From assembly GCA_937902985.1 (NCBI GenBank), contig CALFNG010000207.1, positions 1 through 64,000 on the forward strand: a stretch of 64,000 bases of DNA. Direction: 5' to 3'. Under the pieces are notes generated by a model. That model was not told the origin of the DNA. It searched no databases and worked only from the letters and a program-made list of their open reading frames with translations. Each line of letters starts with the position of its first letter. The first letter of the stretch is position 1. A program made the position numbers and the translations under genes. The stretch is from an uncultured Myxococcales bacterium (GTDB taxonomy: Bacteria > Myxococcota_A > Polyangia > Polyangiales > Polyangiaceae). Shown here in pieces: positions 41,793-52,332 of this stretch.

Positions 41793-42947
41793 CTACCGAT
41801 TGTCCGGGTGAGGAGAGAGCTGCGGGTCGACCTTGATCTCGTTGTTCACGGTGACGGCCGACCCGTTTCGAAGCTTGAAGGCGCCCGCGCTGACGATGTC
41901 TTGCCCGGCCGAGATGCCGTCGACGATCGCCACGAAGTCGCCCCGGGAGGCGCCGACGCGCACGAACTGCTGCCGCGCCACCTTCGCGGGCTTGTCGCCG
42001 GGAGGCGCGCCTCCGGCTCCGGACGCGTCTTTCTTGTCTTCGACGACGAAGACCGAGTCGCCGTAGGACGCGTGGACGAGCGACGTGGACGGTACGGCCA
42101 CGAGACTCCCCTGGTCCGGAAGCACGACGGAAACGTTGGCGAACATCCCCGGACGGAGCGTCTCTTCCTTGTTGGGGACCGCGGCTCGAACCCGGATCGT
42201 CCGCGTCGTGGTGTCGATCGTCGGGTCGACTGCCGCGATCGTCCCGTCGCGGGGGGCCACGTCGGCGCCTTCGATGGTCACCCGGATCGGCATGCCAATC
42301 TTGATCTCGGCGAGGCGCTGCTGCGGCAGGGTGAAGTCGACGTAGACGGTGTCGATGGCCTCGAGCACCGTGATGCGCGTGCCCGAGTTCAGGTACTGGC
42401 CGAGGTTGATCTCGCGGATCCCGAGGCGCCCGCTGAACGGCGCGCGAACGATCTTGCGATCGATCTGGGCCGAGAGCGCGTTCGCGTCGGTGGTCGTCGT
42501 CTTCAGCAGCGACTCGTCGTTGTCGGCCTGCGACTGCGAGATCGTGTTGCTCTTGACGAGGGCGCGCGATCTCTTCACCGTCAAGGTCGCGAGGTCCATC
42601 TTGGCCCGCGACGAGGCGAGTTGAGCCCGCTCGACGCTGGTGTCGAGATCGACCAGAGTCTGGCCCTGCCGGACCACCGCGCCCGACTCGAAGTCGATGT
42701 GCGAGACGACCCCGGGCGCGTCGTTGCTCACGACGACGCCCTTGGCCGCCGTGATGCTACCGACCGCGGAGAGCGTGCCCTCCCAGGCCTGCGTCTGCGC
42801 GGTCGCCGTCCCGACGGTCTCGGGGGGCGGACCGGCCTTGGCCATCTCCTTGCCCATGTTCATGAGCGAAGAAATCTGGGTGAACTTGATCGCGACGAGC
42901 ACCGCGATCAATGCGACGAGGCCTAGAATCGGGAGGAGGTACCGCAC
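41793..42947 (-). CDS. RND efflux periplasmic adaptor (membrane-fusion protein)
   Basis: GVVSHIDFESGAVVRQGQTLVDLDTSVERAQL, APFSGRLGIREINLGQYLNSGT. Confidence 0.94.
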   Translation of the reverse strand: MRYLLPILGLVALIAVLVAIKFTQISSLMNMGKEMAKAGPPPETVGTATAQTQAWEGTLSAVGSITAAKGVVVSNDAPGVVSHIDFESGAVVRQGQTLVDLDTSVERAQLASSRAKMDLATLTVKRSRALVKSNTISQSQADNDESLLKTTTTDANALSAQIDRKIVRAPFSGRLGIREINLGQYLNSGTRITVLEAIDTVYVDFTLPQQRLAEIKIGMPIRVTIEGADVAPRDGTIAAVDPTIDTTTRTIRVRAAVPNKEETLRPGMFANVSVVLPDQGSLVAVPSTSLVHASYGDSVFVVEDKKDASGAGGAPPGDKPAKVARQQFVRVGASRGDFVAIVDGISAGQDIVSAGAFKLRNGSAVTVNNEIKVDPQLSPHPDNR

Positions 42948-43056
42948 CCACCGTCCGATGATCTCGGGAGGGCGATCGTTCCCCGAAATCGCGCAGACGC
43001 CGGGAATCCCCCGGGCGGGGCCGTGGGCGCGACCGACATGCTATCGCAGGCCCACC

Positions 43057-46000
43057 ATGAATGGCCCGTCGGCCCCCCCCGAGGACCCGCGCTCGCCGAT
43101 CCGGTTCTCGCCGGATCTGCCGATTTCCGCGCGTGTTCGAGACATCGCGAGGGCCATCGACGAGAACCCGGTCGTGATCGTCGCCGGGGCCACCGGGTCT
43201 GGAAAGACGACGCAGCTCCCGAAGATCGCGCTCGCCATGGGCCGCGGCGTCGACAAGATGATCGGCGTCACCCAGCCGCGTCGCATCGCCGCCACCACCG
43301 TGGCGGCGCGCGTGGCCAGCGAGATCGGCACCGTTCTGGGCACGGAGGTGGGCTACCAGATCCGATTCCAGGACCGAACGTCGCCGTCGACCTACGTGAA
43401 ATTCATGACCGACGGCATCCTCCTCGCCGAGATCCAGGGCGATCGGCTGCTCCGTCGCTACGACACGATCGTCATCGACGAGGCCCACGAGCGGAGCTTG
43501 ACGATCGACTTCTTGCTCGGCTGGTTGAAGCGGATCCTGCCCGAGAGGCCGGATCTCCGGGTGGTCGTCAGCTCGGCGACCCTGGAGACCGACCGCCTCG
43601 CTGCGTTCTTCGGCGGGGCGCCCATCATCGAGGTCGAGGGGCGAACGTACCCCGTCGACGTCCTCTACGAGCCGCCGCCGAGCGACGCCGATCTGCCCGA
43701 AGCGGTCGCCGCGTCGGTGGTGAACGTCACCGAGCTGGATCCGCGCGGCGACATCCTCGTCTTTCTCCCCGGCGAGCGCGAGATCCGCGAGACCGAGGGC
43801 GAGCTCCGGAGCCGCGACCTCCGGCACACTGTGGTCCAGCCTCTCTACGCGCGCCTCTCCGCGGCGGACCAGGCGAAGGTCTTTGCGAGCATCCCTCAGA
43901 GGCGTGTCATCCTGGCAACGAACGTCGCCGAGACGTCGCTGACGATTCCGGGCATCGTCTACGTCATCGACACGGGCCTGGCGCGGCTCTCCCGGTACGA
44001 CCCACGCTCGGGAACGACCCGGCTGCAGATCGAGGCGATCTCCCAGGCGAGCGCCGACCAGCGAAAGGGCCGCTGCGGGCGCGTGCGCGACGGCATCTGC
44101 GTACGCCTCTACGACGAGGCGACCTTCGCCGCACGACCGGAGTTCACCGACCCCGAGATCAAGCGCACGGGCCTGGCCGGCGTCATCCTCAGGATGAAGT
44201 CGCTCGGGCTGGGCGACGTCGAAGACTTTTCGTTCCTCGATCCCCCTCACTCGCGCGCGATCACCGAGGGGTACCGCGTCCTCGAAGAGCTGGGCGCGCT
44301 CGGCGCCCATCGCGAGCTCACACCTCTCGGCGAGCGTCTCGCGCGCTTTCCGGTCGATCCCCGGATCGGCCGGATGATCCTCGCCGGGGCCGATCACGGG
44401 TGCCTCCGCGACGTGCTCGTGATCGCGGCCGCGCTCAACATCCAGGACCCTCGCGAGCGCCCGCGCGAGGCGCAGCAGAAGGCCGACGACCTCCACCGGC
44501 GATTCCGTGACGAGCGGTCCGACTTCGTCGGGCTCCTCCGGCTGTGGAAGTTCGTTCGCGAGGCCGAGAGCAAGGGGACCTCGAATCTCCGGCGCGCGTG
44601 CAAGGACAATTTTCTCTCCTTTCTCCGCGTTCGCGAGTGGGGAGAGGTCCACCGCCAGCTCGAAGACGTGGTGCGCGAGCTCGACTTGAAGCCCTCGCCC
44701 GGCGGAAACGAGGACCTCGACGCGCTGCACCGGGCCCTCCTCACGGGGCTGCTCTCGAAGGTCGGGCAGTGGAACGCGGAGCACCGGGTCTACGTCGGGG
44801 CCAAGCAGACGCGGTTCGCGATCCATCCTTCGTCGGCGCTGGCGCGCAAGCCGCCCGCGTGGATCATGGCGTTCGAGCTGGTCGACACGACGCAGCTCTT
44901 CGCGAGGGTCGCCGCCAAGATCGAGCCCGAATGGCTGCTCGCGGCGGCGCCGCACCTCTTGAAGCGGAGCTACTCGGACCCGCACTGGTCGAAGAAGTCG
45001 GCGCGGGCGAGCGTGAAGGAGCACGCGACGCTCTTCGGGCTCCCCGTGTTCCGCGATCGCAGCGTCGACTACGCGAGCGTGGCGCCCGCCGAGGCGAGGC
45101 GAATCTTCCTCGACCACGCGCTGGTTCGCGGGGACTTCGAGACGCGCGGCGCGTTCCAGGCGAAGAACGCCGCGCTGGTCGCCGAGCTCGCGCGCCTTCG
45201 AGACAAGGCGCGGCGCAGCGACATGCTGGCCGACGACGACGCCCTCGTCGCGCTCTTCGACCGGCGGGTGCCGGACACGGTCGTCAACGGACCGACGTTC
45301 GAAGCGTGGCGCGAGACCGCGGAGAAGCTCGACCCGAAGGTGCTGCTCCTCTCGCTCGGCGATGTCCTCGCCGGCGATCCGACGCTCGTGCCGTCGGACT
45401 ACCCGGACACGCTGACGCTCCACGGCGCGCCGCTCGCCGTCACCTACCGGTTCGACCCCTCCGCGGACGACGACGGGGTCACCCTGACGGTGCCGCTCGT
45501 CCTCGTTCCGCAGATCGACCCGCGAGAGCTCGACTGGACGATCCCCGGGTGGCATCGCGAGAAGATCGCCCACCTCCTGCACGAGCTCCCGAAGGCCGCT
45601 CGCCGAGAGCTCGGCTCGATCGCGGATCTCGCTGCGCGCCTCGCCGGGGAGCTCGCTCCGTTCGAGGGTCCGATGATACCGGCGCTCGCCGCAGCGGTCA
45701 CGGCAGCGTCGGGAGTCGACGTGCCGGAGGAGTCGCTCCGGGCGGCGATCGTGCCCGCGTATTTGCGTCTCACCTGCCGCATCGTCGGCGAAGACGGCAA
45801 GCTCCTCGCCCAGAGCAAGGACCCCGTTGATCTCTGGAAGCGTTTCGGCCCACGCGCGCGCGAGGCGTGGAAGAAGACCGCGCCTTCGCCCAGCCTCGAG
45901 CGAAAGGGGCTGAAGACCTGGGACTTCGGCGAGCTCGTGCCGTTCGTCGCTCAGCGCGTGTCCGGAACCGAAGTGCGCACGTACCCCGCCCTGGTCGACC

Positions 46001-46761
46001 GCGAGACCTCGGTGGACCTGACGCTGCTCGAGTCGTCGAGCGCGGCGGAGGCCGCGACGCGCGACGGCGTGAGGCGCCTGCTCACGTTCGCTGCGCGGGG
46101 TGAGCTCTCGGCGATCGCGCCGAGGCTGCCGCCGGCGTTCGCCCGACCCGACGGCTCCGCCCGCGCGCGGTCCGAGCACGATGCGTTTCGCGCGCTCGTC
46201 CTGCACCGCATCGTCGACGACGCGTTCGGCCTCGGCGCCGAGGCGCCGCTCCCGCGGACGAAGCGCGCGTTCGAGGACCTCGTGACCGTTGGATCGGTTC
46301 GCATCGCGCCGGCGTTTCGCCTCTACACGGACGCCCTCACGCGCGCGTCATCGGAGCTCGACGCGACCTTGCAGGCGCTCCGCAGCGCGGCGAAGCACCC
46401 GGGCGCGAAGGTCGCCATCGCCGAGATCCGCGCGCAGCTCGCGGCGCTCTTTCCCGACGACCTGCTCGCCTCGGCGCCCCTCGCGCGCCTCGAGCAGCTG
46501 CCGCGCTACTTGCGTGCGGTGCAAGCTCGCCTCGGACGCGCAATCGCCGACCCGCGCAAGGACGCGGAGAAGCTCGCACCGATCACGCCACTCTGGGCGG
46601 TCTTCGTCGCCAAGGAGCGCATCGCGCGCGATCGCGACCTGGCCCGCGCGCTTCGCTGGTCTTTCGAAGAGCTGAGGGTCGCGGTCTTCGCGCCGGAGCT
46701 GAAGACCCCCGTCCCTGTGTCCGTCGCGAAGCTCACGGCGTCCGTGGCCGCGCTTCGCTAA
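43057..46761 (+). CDS. hrpA: ATP-dependent RNA helicase HrpA
   Basis: GATGSGKTTQLPKIAL, DEAHERSLTIDFLLG, VILATNVAETSLTIPGI, QRKGRCGRV; HrpA-type C-terminus. Confidence 0.95.
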   Translation: MNGPSAPPEDPRSPIRFSPDLPISARVRDIARAIDENPVVIVAGATGSGKTTQLPKIALAMGRGVDKMIGVTQPRRIAATTVAARVASEIGTVLGTEVGYQIRFQDRTSPSTYVKFMTDGILLAEIQGDRLLRRYDTIVIDEAHERSLTIDFLLGWLKRILPERPDLRVVVSSATLETDRLAAFFGGAPIIEVEGRTYPVDVLYEPPPSDADLPEAVAASVVNVTELDPRGDILVFLPGEREIRETEGELRSRDLRHTVVQPLYARLSAADQAKVFASIPQRRVILATNVAETSLTIPGIVYVIDTGLARLSRYDPRSGTTRLQIEAISQASADQRKGRCGRVRDGICVRLYDEATFAARPEFTDPEIKRTGLAGVILRMKSLGLGDVEDFSFLDPPHSRAITEGYRVLEELGALGAHRELTPLGERLARFPVDPRIGRMILAGADHGCLRDVLVIAAALNIQDPRERPREAQQKADDLHRRFRDERSDFVGLLRLWKFVREAESKGTSNLRRACKDNFLSFLRVREWGEVHRQLEDVVRELDLKPSPGGNEDLDALHRALLTGLLSKVGQWNAEHRVYVGAKQTRFAIHPSSALARKPPAWIMAFELVDTTQLFARVAAKIEPEWLLAAAPHLLKRSYSDPHWSKKSARASVKEHATLFGLPVFRDRSVDYASVAPAEARRIFLDHALVRGDFETRGAFQAKNAALVAELARLRDKARRSDMLADDDALVALFDRRVPDTVVNGPTFEAWRETAEKLDPKVLLLSLGDVLAGDPTLVPSDYPDTLTLHGAPLAVTYRFDPSADDDGVTLTVPLVLVPQIDPRELDWTIPGWHREKIAHLLHELPKAARRELGSIADLAARLAGELAPFEGPMIPALAAAVTAASGVDVPEESLRAAIVPAYLRLTCRIVGEDGKLLAQSKDPVDLWKRFGPRAREAWKKTAPSPSLERKGLKTWDFGELVPFVAQRVSGTEVRTYPALVDRETSVDLTLLESSSAAEAATRDGVRRLLTFAARGELSAIAPRLPPAFARPDGSARARSEHDAFRALVLHRIVDDAFGLGAEAPLPRTKRAFEDLVTVGSVRIAPAFRLYTDALTRASSELDATLQALRSAAKHPGAKVAIAEIRAQLAALFPDDLLASAPLARLEQLPRYLRAVQARLGRAIADPRKDAEKLAPITPLWAVFVAKERIARDRDLARALRWSFEELRVAVFAPELKTPVPVSVAKLTASVAALR

Positions 46762-46778
46762 ATCGGCGCTCACGAAAC

Positions 46779-46937
46779 GACGGCCCCTTCCCCGAGACCA
46801 AGGAGCTCATCGCGGGCTTCTGTCTCATGCAGGTGAAGTCGAAGGAAGAGGCCGTCGAGTGGGGCAAGCGCTTCCTCTCCGCCGCCGGCACGGGCGAGAG
46901 CGAGATCCGGCTCCTCCACGACATGCCCGCCGGCTGA
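46779..46937 (+). pseudogene. C-terminal fragment of a YCII/DGPF-family gene
   Basis: DGPFPETKELIAGFCLMQVKSKEEAVEWGKRFLSAAGTGESEIRLLHDMPAG*, no N-terminal half or start. Confidence 0.8.
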
Positions 46938-47019
46938 ACGCGCCCCGCGACGAAGAGGTCCCCCGTTGCGTCGTCGGGCGCTTCGATACCAACCGTGGCC
47001 GTGCTGCGTATTCAGCTCC

Positions 47020-47775
47020 ATGTCCTCGCCACGTGACCGTTCGAATCGGCTTGGGTTCTCTCTCGCGTTCTTCCTCGGGACGGTCGCGGTGTCCGGAGCG
47101 TCGGAGACGGCCCGGGCCTGCGGAGCCGCCACCGGAGGTGCCGCAGGAATCAGCGGATGCAGCCTGAGTGAGCACGACGAAGAGGCGCGCCTCAAGTGGC
47201 GCGTCGGTGCCGGCTATTCGTTCACGTCGACGGGGCTTCACTTCGGCGGCGGGCTCCGGGTCGACGAGATCCGCGACAGCGCAGTCGTCGCGCTCGACTA
47301 CAAGCCCATCTCCAGGCTCACGCTCGAGGCCGGCGCCGGGCCGTTCCTCGGCGGGAGCATCACGACCCCCGGAACGCGGTTCGCCCTGTCGCCCGGCTTC
47401 GCGGGTGCCCTCGGCGCGTCGTATCGGATCCTCGACGCCGACCGCGCGATCCCCTTCGTTCTCCTCACTGGACAGATCTCGTACGTTTCGTCGAGCACGT
47501 CTCCGGGCGTTGGATACAACGCCTTTGACCTTCGCCTCGGCGTCGCCGTGGGAACAACGCTCTGGCGCGTGCTGACCCCCTACGTCGTGGGCCGGGCCTT
47601 CGGCGGTCCGGTGTACTGGCGATTCCAGGGCACGCCGCTCGTCGGCACCGACGACAACCACTGGCAAGTCGGCGGAGGTCTCTCACTCGCGCTCGGATCG
47701 CGTCTCGACCTCTTCGCCGAAGGCGTCCCGCTCGGCGAACAGGGGGTGTCTGCCGGCGCGGGCTACTCGTTCTAG
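47020..47775 (+). CDS. Secreted/outer-membrane beta-barrel-like hypothetical protein
   Basis: Signal peptide followed by alternating beta-strand pattern ending in GAGYSF. Confidence 0.6.
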   Translation: MSSPRDRSNRLGFSLAFFLGTVAVSGASETARACGAATGGAAGISGCSLSEHDEEARLKWRVGAGYSFTSTGLHFGGGLRVDEIRDSAVVALDYKPISRLTLEAGAGPFLGGSITTPGTRFALSPGFAGALGASYRILDADRAIPFVLLTGQISYVSSSTSPGVGYNAFDLRLGVAVGTTLWRVLTPYVVGRAFGGPVYWRFQGTPLVGTDDNHWQVGGGLSLALGSRLDLFAEGVPLGEQGVSAGAGYSF

Positions 47776-47866
47776 GCGCAGTGCCGCTCTGCGCGCTCTG
47801 CGCCCTCTGCGCCCTCTGCGCCCTCTGCGGCCCATCTCGCTCTCGAGCGCGAGCCGAGCGGGGACT
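47775..47866. repeat. Short tandem CTCTGCGCC repeats ending in the dispersed GGCC(C/A)ATCTCGCTCTCG element
   Basis: CTCTGCGCG CTCTGCGCC CTCTGCGCC CTCTGCGCC CTCTGCGGCCCATCTCGCTCTCGAG. Confidence 0.8.
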
Positions 47867-47949
47867 GTATGAGCCCGACGGGGTTTCGCGTAGGGTCGAC
47901 CGCGTGCGGCCACGACGCCGCTCGGCTCGGTTCGGCGGAGAGGTCCATC

Positions 47950-49416
47950 ATGAAGACGCTAGGTTCGGGGGCCCTCGTTGCGCTGGCCGCCTTCGAGGTC
48001 GGGTGCTTCACGAGCAGCAATACGCCCGCTCGAGACGCGAGCGCGCCAGCGGGGCTCGACGCCGACATCGCCGGCGACGACGCCTCCCTCGATGCTGGAA
48101 CCGTTGCCGACTCCGGGTCCGAAGCGGCCGTCGCAGCCGACGCCGGCGTGATCAGCGAGTGCACTCCGTCGACCGGTCCCGGAACGGTGCACCAGAGCGT
48201 CAATGCCGACGAGACCTGGACCGCCGCCGGCAGCCCGCACACGCTCGCGTCCGATTCGACCATCTACGCGACGCTGACGATCGAGCCGTGCGCAGAGTTG
48301 CTGCTCGCCCCGGGCAGGACGATCACCGTGAGGGGCAACGGCACGATCGTCGCGCGCGGCACGCCCACGAAGCGCATTCACATCGGCGCGCAGACGCCGG
48401 GGCAGCCGTTCACGAGAATCCGCTCGCTGGGTAACCCGCTCCACTTCGCCTACGTCGACATCGACGGTGGCGGCGACCCCGCCAACACCAGCCCCTACCT
48501 GACGGGCACGATCGACGTGCAAGGCAGCGACAGCTCGATGCCCACGCAGCCGCTGCTCGAAGTCGACCACGTGAGCATTCAGGGCTCGGGCTCGAACGGA
48601 GTCGCCCTCTACGACGGAGCGGGCTTCGCGCCGGGCTCGGCCGAACTCACCATCGGAGGCTCCGCGCAATATCCCATCGGGATGTGGTCGCGCGCCGTCG
48701 ACGGCGTCCCCACGGGGCACTACACCGGCAACGCGCACGACGAGATCATGCTCTACGGGCAAGGTCTGGCCGAGAGCATTTACGAGAACGCGACCCTGCA
48801 CGAGCGGGGCGTGCCGTACCTCGTCGGTCACCCCGCGGCCGCCGGCACGCTTTACGTCGGAGGGGCGTCCGGTGCGACGGGCGTGACCACGCTGACCATA
48901 GAACCCGGCGTATCCGTTCGTTTCAAGAAGGGCGGCGTCATGTACGTCGAGCTCTTTTCGGGCACCGATCCCGCCCGGGGCGCGCTGATCGCCGCGGGCA
49001 CGACCGCGAAGCCGATCGTCTTCACCTCAGACGAAGCCGCTCCGGCAGCGGGCGACTGGCTCGGGATCTGGTTCGGCGGCATTCCGAGCGTGACCGACAC
49101 TCTCGCGTTCGCGAGGGTCGAGTACGCCGGCGGCGCGAGCACGAGCGGCTCCGCCTCGTGCCCCCTCCCGGGAATGCCGGCGCCGAACCCCGACGCCGCC
49201 ATTCGCATCTTCGGAGTGCCCGCGGGCCAGTTCGTCACGAACACGACGATCGTCGCGAGCGCGGCTCACGGAATCGATCGCGGCTACGTCTCCGACGTGA
49301 AGCAGGATTTCCTCGCGACGAACACCTTTTCGGGCATCGCGCTCTGCGACCAGACCTACCCGGGCGGCATGTCGGTGTCGTGCCCGGCGCCAGTGGACGT
49401 GCCCTGCCCCAAGTGA
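47950..49416 (+). CDS. Lipoprotein, probable parallel beta-helix
   Basis: MKTLGSGALVALAAFEVGCFTSS lipobox; repeated AAGTxxKPIVFTS-like segments. Confidence 0.6.
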   Translation: MKTLGSGALVALAAFEVGCFTSSNTPARDASAPAGLDADIAGDDASLDAGTVADSGSEAAVAADAGVISECTPSTGPGTVHQSVNADETWTAAGSPHTLASDSTIYATLTIEPCAELLLAPGRTITVRGNGTIVARGTPTKRIHIGAQTPGQPFTRIRSLGNPLHFAYVDIDGGGDPANTSPYLTGTIDVQGSDSSMPTQPLLEVDHVSIQGSGSNGVALYDGAGFAPGSAELTIGGSAQYPIGMWSRAVDGVPTGHYTGNAHDEIMLYGQGLAESIYENATLHERGVPYLVGHPAAAGTLYVGGASGATGVTTLTIEPGVSVRFKKGGVMYVELFSGTDPARGALIAAGTTAKPIVFTSDEAAPAAGDWLGIWFGGIPSVTDTLAFARVEYAGGASTSGSASCPLPGMPAPNPDAAIRIFGVPAGQFVTNTTIVASAAHGIDRGYVSDVKQDFLATNTFSGIALCDQTYPGGMSVSCPAPVDVPCPK

Positions 49417-49504
49417 CCGCGCGCCCCGCGGCGCGAACATCTCGCTGAACGGCCTGGACGCTCGGTAGATAGCTACGGCGACCGCGTGGAGCAGGTTCCC
49501 GTCG

Positions 49505-49903
49505 TCAAGTGAGACCGAGCATACGGTCGGCGCCACGGAAGTAGTGCCGGGCGAACGCGACCAGCTGCGGGTCGGTCGGATGGTCCACGGTCTCGACGCC
49601 CACGATCCGCTGCGCGAGCTTCGGATCGTGAGCGTGAGCGTACTTGATGAACTGTAGCTTCGCGCTCGACGGGCCGACGACGAGCACTTCGTCCGCCGCG
49701 TCGACCGCGCGGGCCACGTCGTGGAGGAACTGCTTCGGATCCTGGGGATGCTTCCCGTCGACCGCCTGACGAGACGTCTCGCGACGGACGTGGTGCTGCG
49801 GATCGCGCAGGGTCGATTCTTCGAAGGTCTCGTCCGCGATCCGGAAGATTCGCGCTTCCTTGTGATCGAGCCAGACGGCGACGTGGTGCGGATTGGCGGT
49901 CAT
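49505..49903 (-). CDS. eRF1-domain-like/host attachment-like translational machinery protein
   Basis: HVAVWLDHKEARIFRI...FLHDVARAVDAADEVLVVGPSSAKLQFIKYAHAHDPKLAQRIVGVETVDHPTD. Confidence 0.65.
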   Translation of the reverse strand: MTANPHHVAVWLDHKEARIFRIADETFEESTLRDPQHHVRRETSRQAVDGKHPQDPKQFLHDVARAVDAADEVLVVGPSSAKLQFIKYAHAHDPKLAQRIVGVETVDHPTDPQLVAFARHYFRGADRMLGLT

Positions 49904-50226
49904 GGCCGTGTACTTAGCAAAGGGCCCGCCATTCGGCCCGCGACCCGACGCGGTCGCGCCCGCCGTGACCAAGAGATGCTCACACGTGCCAACTTCTTTT
50001 GCTTCGAGCGGTGGACGGCGACGGCATGAAGTGCCGCGAAATCAGGAAATGGCCGCAGGCTCGAGGGCCAGTCAGCCCGGTCCGCCACGTGCCGTAGAGC
50101 CTCGAGGACCCCCCGTGTAGCCCCTTGCGACCCGGGAACTGCGCGTATTCGCACGTCGATCGCGCCAGGCACGACCACTGCGTTGGGTGATGCGCGCCGG
50201 CCTCGTGGCCGCCGGGACGAGACCCC

Positions 50227-50590
50227 ATGACCATCGTCGATCTCGAAGGCAACCACGACGCGGGCCTCGAACTGGTCGTGGCCGGCTTGACCCACGACGT
50301 CCGCGGCGCCCTTTGCGTGATCAAGATGCTGGGGGCGTGCATCCCGGTGCGCGAGGAACGGTGGTGATCGTGAGGGACCACGGTCGCGGCATACCGAGAG
50401 CGTCGCTCGAGAAGCTCTTCGCGCCGTACCGTGGGGCCGACGACGAAGACCGGTGCTTCGAGCGCTTCGGCCTCGGTCTCTGGATCGTTCGAAACCTGGC
50501 CCACTCGCTCGGCGGTTGGCTCGCCGTTGCCATTCCCTGGTCGGCCGAGCAAGGCCGCGTCGTGGTCGAAGCCGCCGAGCTAATTCTTGT
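50227..50590 (+). pseudogene. Histidine kinase remnant: H-box joined directly to ATPase N/G boxes
   Basis: [19 protein letters not shown] then, in another frame, [52 protein letters not shown]. Confidence 0.75.
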
Positions 50591-50779
50591 GCTCGAGGGC
50601 ATCGACTTGCGAGGCTCGGCGCGTCGCGCGCGATGGTCGCCACGGCCTCGGCTTGGTGCGGCCGCGCCCTCGGCGTGAGTGGCCTTGAAGGCCTCGCTGA
50701 ATTCGGTCACGGTCCAACCTCAGACGCCCCCTGCGTCGATGTCTCCGCCAGCCTCATCGCGAGGCGAGCGGACCGGACA

Positions 50780-51083
50780 ACTCCTTTGACACAGGGGGAG
50801 ACCCTCGAGCAGCGCTTCGAGCGACGATGTCGCGAGAGTGCGCCGCGGGTCCAAGAGCTTCGCGCGTGGGTCGACTTGCGGCTCGGCGACGTCGAGCCCA
50901 AGACGCCCCTCGGCCAAGCTCTCGGCTACCTCGACTGGCAATGGCCGCGACTGACCGAGTTCCTCCGCGACCCGCGCATGCCGCTCACCAACAACGAAGT
51001 CGAGAGCGGACTTCGTACTTGGGTCCTGAATCGCAAGACATGGCTCTTCGTCGGCCACGAGCTGAACCGAGCAGGCCTCGCGG
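50780..51083 (+). pseudogene. IS66-type transposase C-terminal remnant
   Basis: LGQALGYLDWQWPRLTEFLRDPRMPLTNNEVESGLRTWVLNRKTWLFVGHE. Confidence 0.8.
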
Positions 51084-51784
51084 TGCGCGCCGCCGACGAG
51101 CGGCTCGTCCGTGAAGCGGACAGGCTGGTTCTCTTGCTGTCGCCGCCGTTCGAGAGCACGGCGCACGATCCTGGATACATCCGTGCGTACCCTCCGGGCA
51201 TTCGCGAGAATGGTGGCCAGTACACGCACGCGGCGACGTGGCTCGGTTGGGCGTACGTCGGTCTGGGGGACGGAGAGCGCGCCGAGCGCATCTTCCGTAT
51301 TCTCAACCCGATTCTGCGCGCCCGAACTCGCGAAGAATCGGACCGCTATCGAGTCGAGCCCTACGTGCTCGCGGGCGACGTCTACGGCGCGCCGCCCTGG
51401 GTGGACCGGGGGGGCTGGACCTGGTACACTGGAGTCCCGGCGTGGGCCTGGCGGCTCGGCGTAGAGGGCATCCTCGGTCTCCGGAAAAAAGAGGAGGGCG
51501 AGCTGCGTATCGATCCGTGCATCCCTCCGACCTGGAAGGAGTTCGAAGCGTGGGTTCGAATGGGGGAGCAGCGAGTTCACATCGTCGTCGAGAATCCGGA
51601 CGCCGCCGGCAGGGGCGTCGCCGCCGTCACCCTCGATGGCGCGCGCCTCGATTCGAACCGGGTCCGTCTCGACCCGACCATCGCCGGCGAACACGAGGTC
51701 CGCGTGCGGCTCGGCAAGGGCGGCCTCACGACTCGCGATCGGCCACATCGAGACGCGGCCGCCGAGCAACCCGCGCGGAGCTAG
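51084..51784 (+). pseudogene. GH94/cyclic beta-glucan synthase C-terminal fragment, in frame with the IS66 remnant
   Basis: RLVREADRLVLLLSPPFESTAHDPGYIRAYPPGIRENGGQYTHAATWLGWAYVGLGDGERAERIFRILNPI...VEPYVLAGDVYGAPP...GGWTWYTGVPAWAWR. Confidence 0.8.
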
Positions 51785-52332
51785 AATTTTCTTCCCGGCG
51801 CGGGGGGTCCGAGCCACGTCATGCTGGTCGATGCCTTTCGCGAAGACCGCCATGGGGCAGTCGAGCGAGATCGCGTGCGGCGCAGCAATTGCGCATGCGC
51901 GCACGATCTCGAAGCGCCGTGGCACTCGGGCCGATGCCGCCGAGCTCCGGCTTGCGCGGACTGGCCGAGATGTTCTGGACGAGGATGACGCCGCCGCGCG
52001 TGGGGATGGCACGAGACATGGATGAGCGGCCCGTCGTGATGACCCGTCCCACGAAGGCTCCTCGTCATCAGCGGCGGGAGCGGCATCACGCCTATCGTGT
52101 CGATGGTCACCGGCACCTCGCGGCGGTCGGACACGAAGGCGACATCGGGTGGTTGCACGCGTGACGCGAACCGATGTTCGGGCGACGAGCTCGCCAGACT
52201 GGTATGCGCTACGAATGGGACATGGTCTGCGACGGCGATCCGTGGCGCCACGTTCGGAGGCCAGCTTCGGTCCGTCGCGCGGCGGATCTTCCGCATGCCG
52301 CTGCCGGCGCGGACGTCACCGGGAGAGATTCC

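Noticed and set aside
38306-41836. 1176-aa ORF antisense to the RND permease
   Set aside because: Shadow ORF of the same type; His/Arg/Glu-rich with no recognisable motif
42757-46206. 1149-aa ORF antisense to hrpA
   Set aside because: GC-rich shadow ORF opposite a well-supported helicase; Arg/Glu/Asp-biased sequence with no domain signatures
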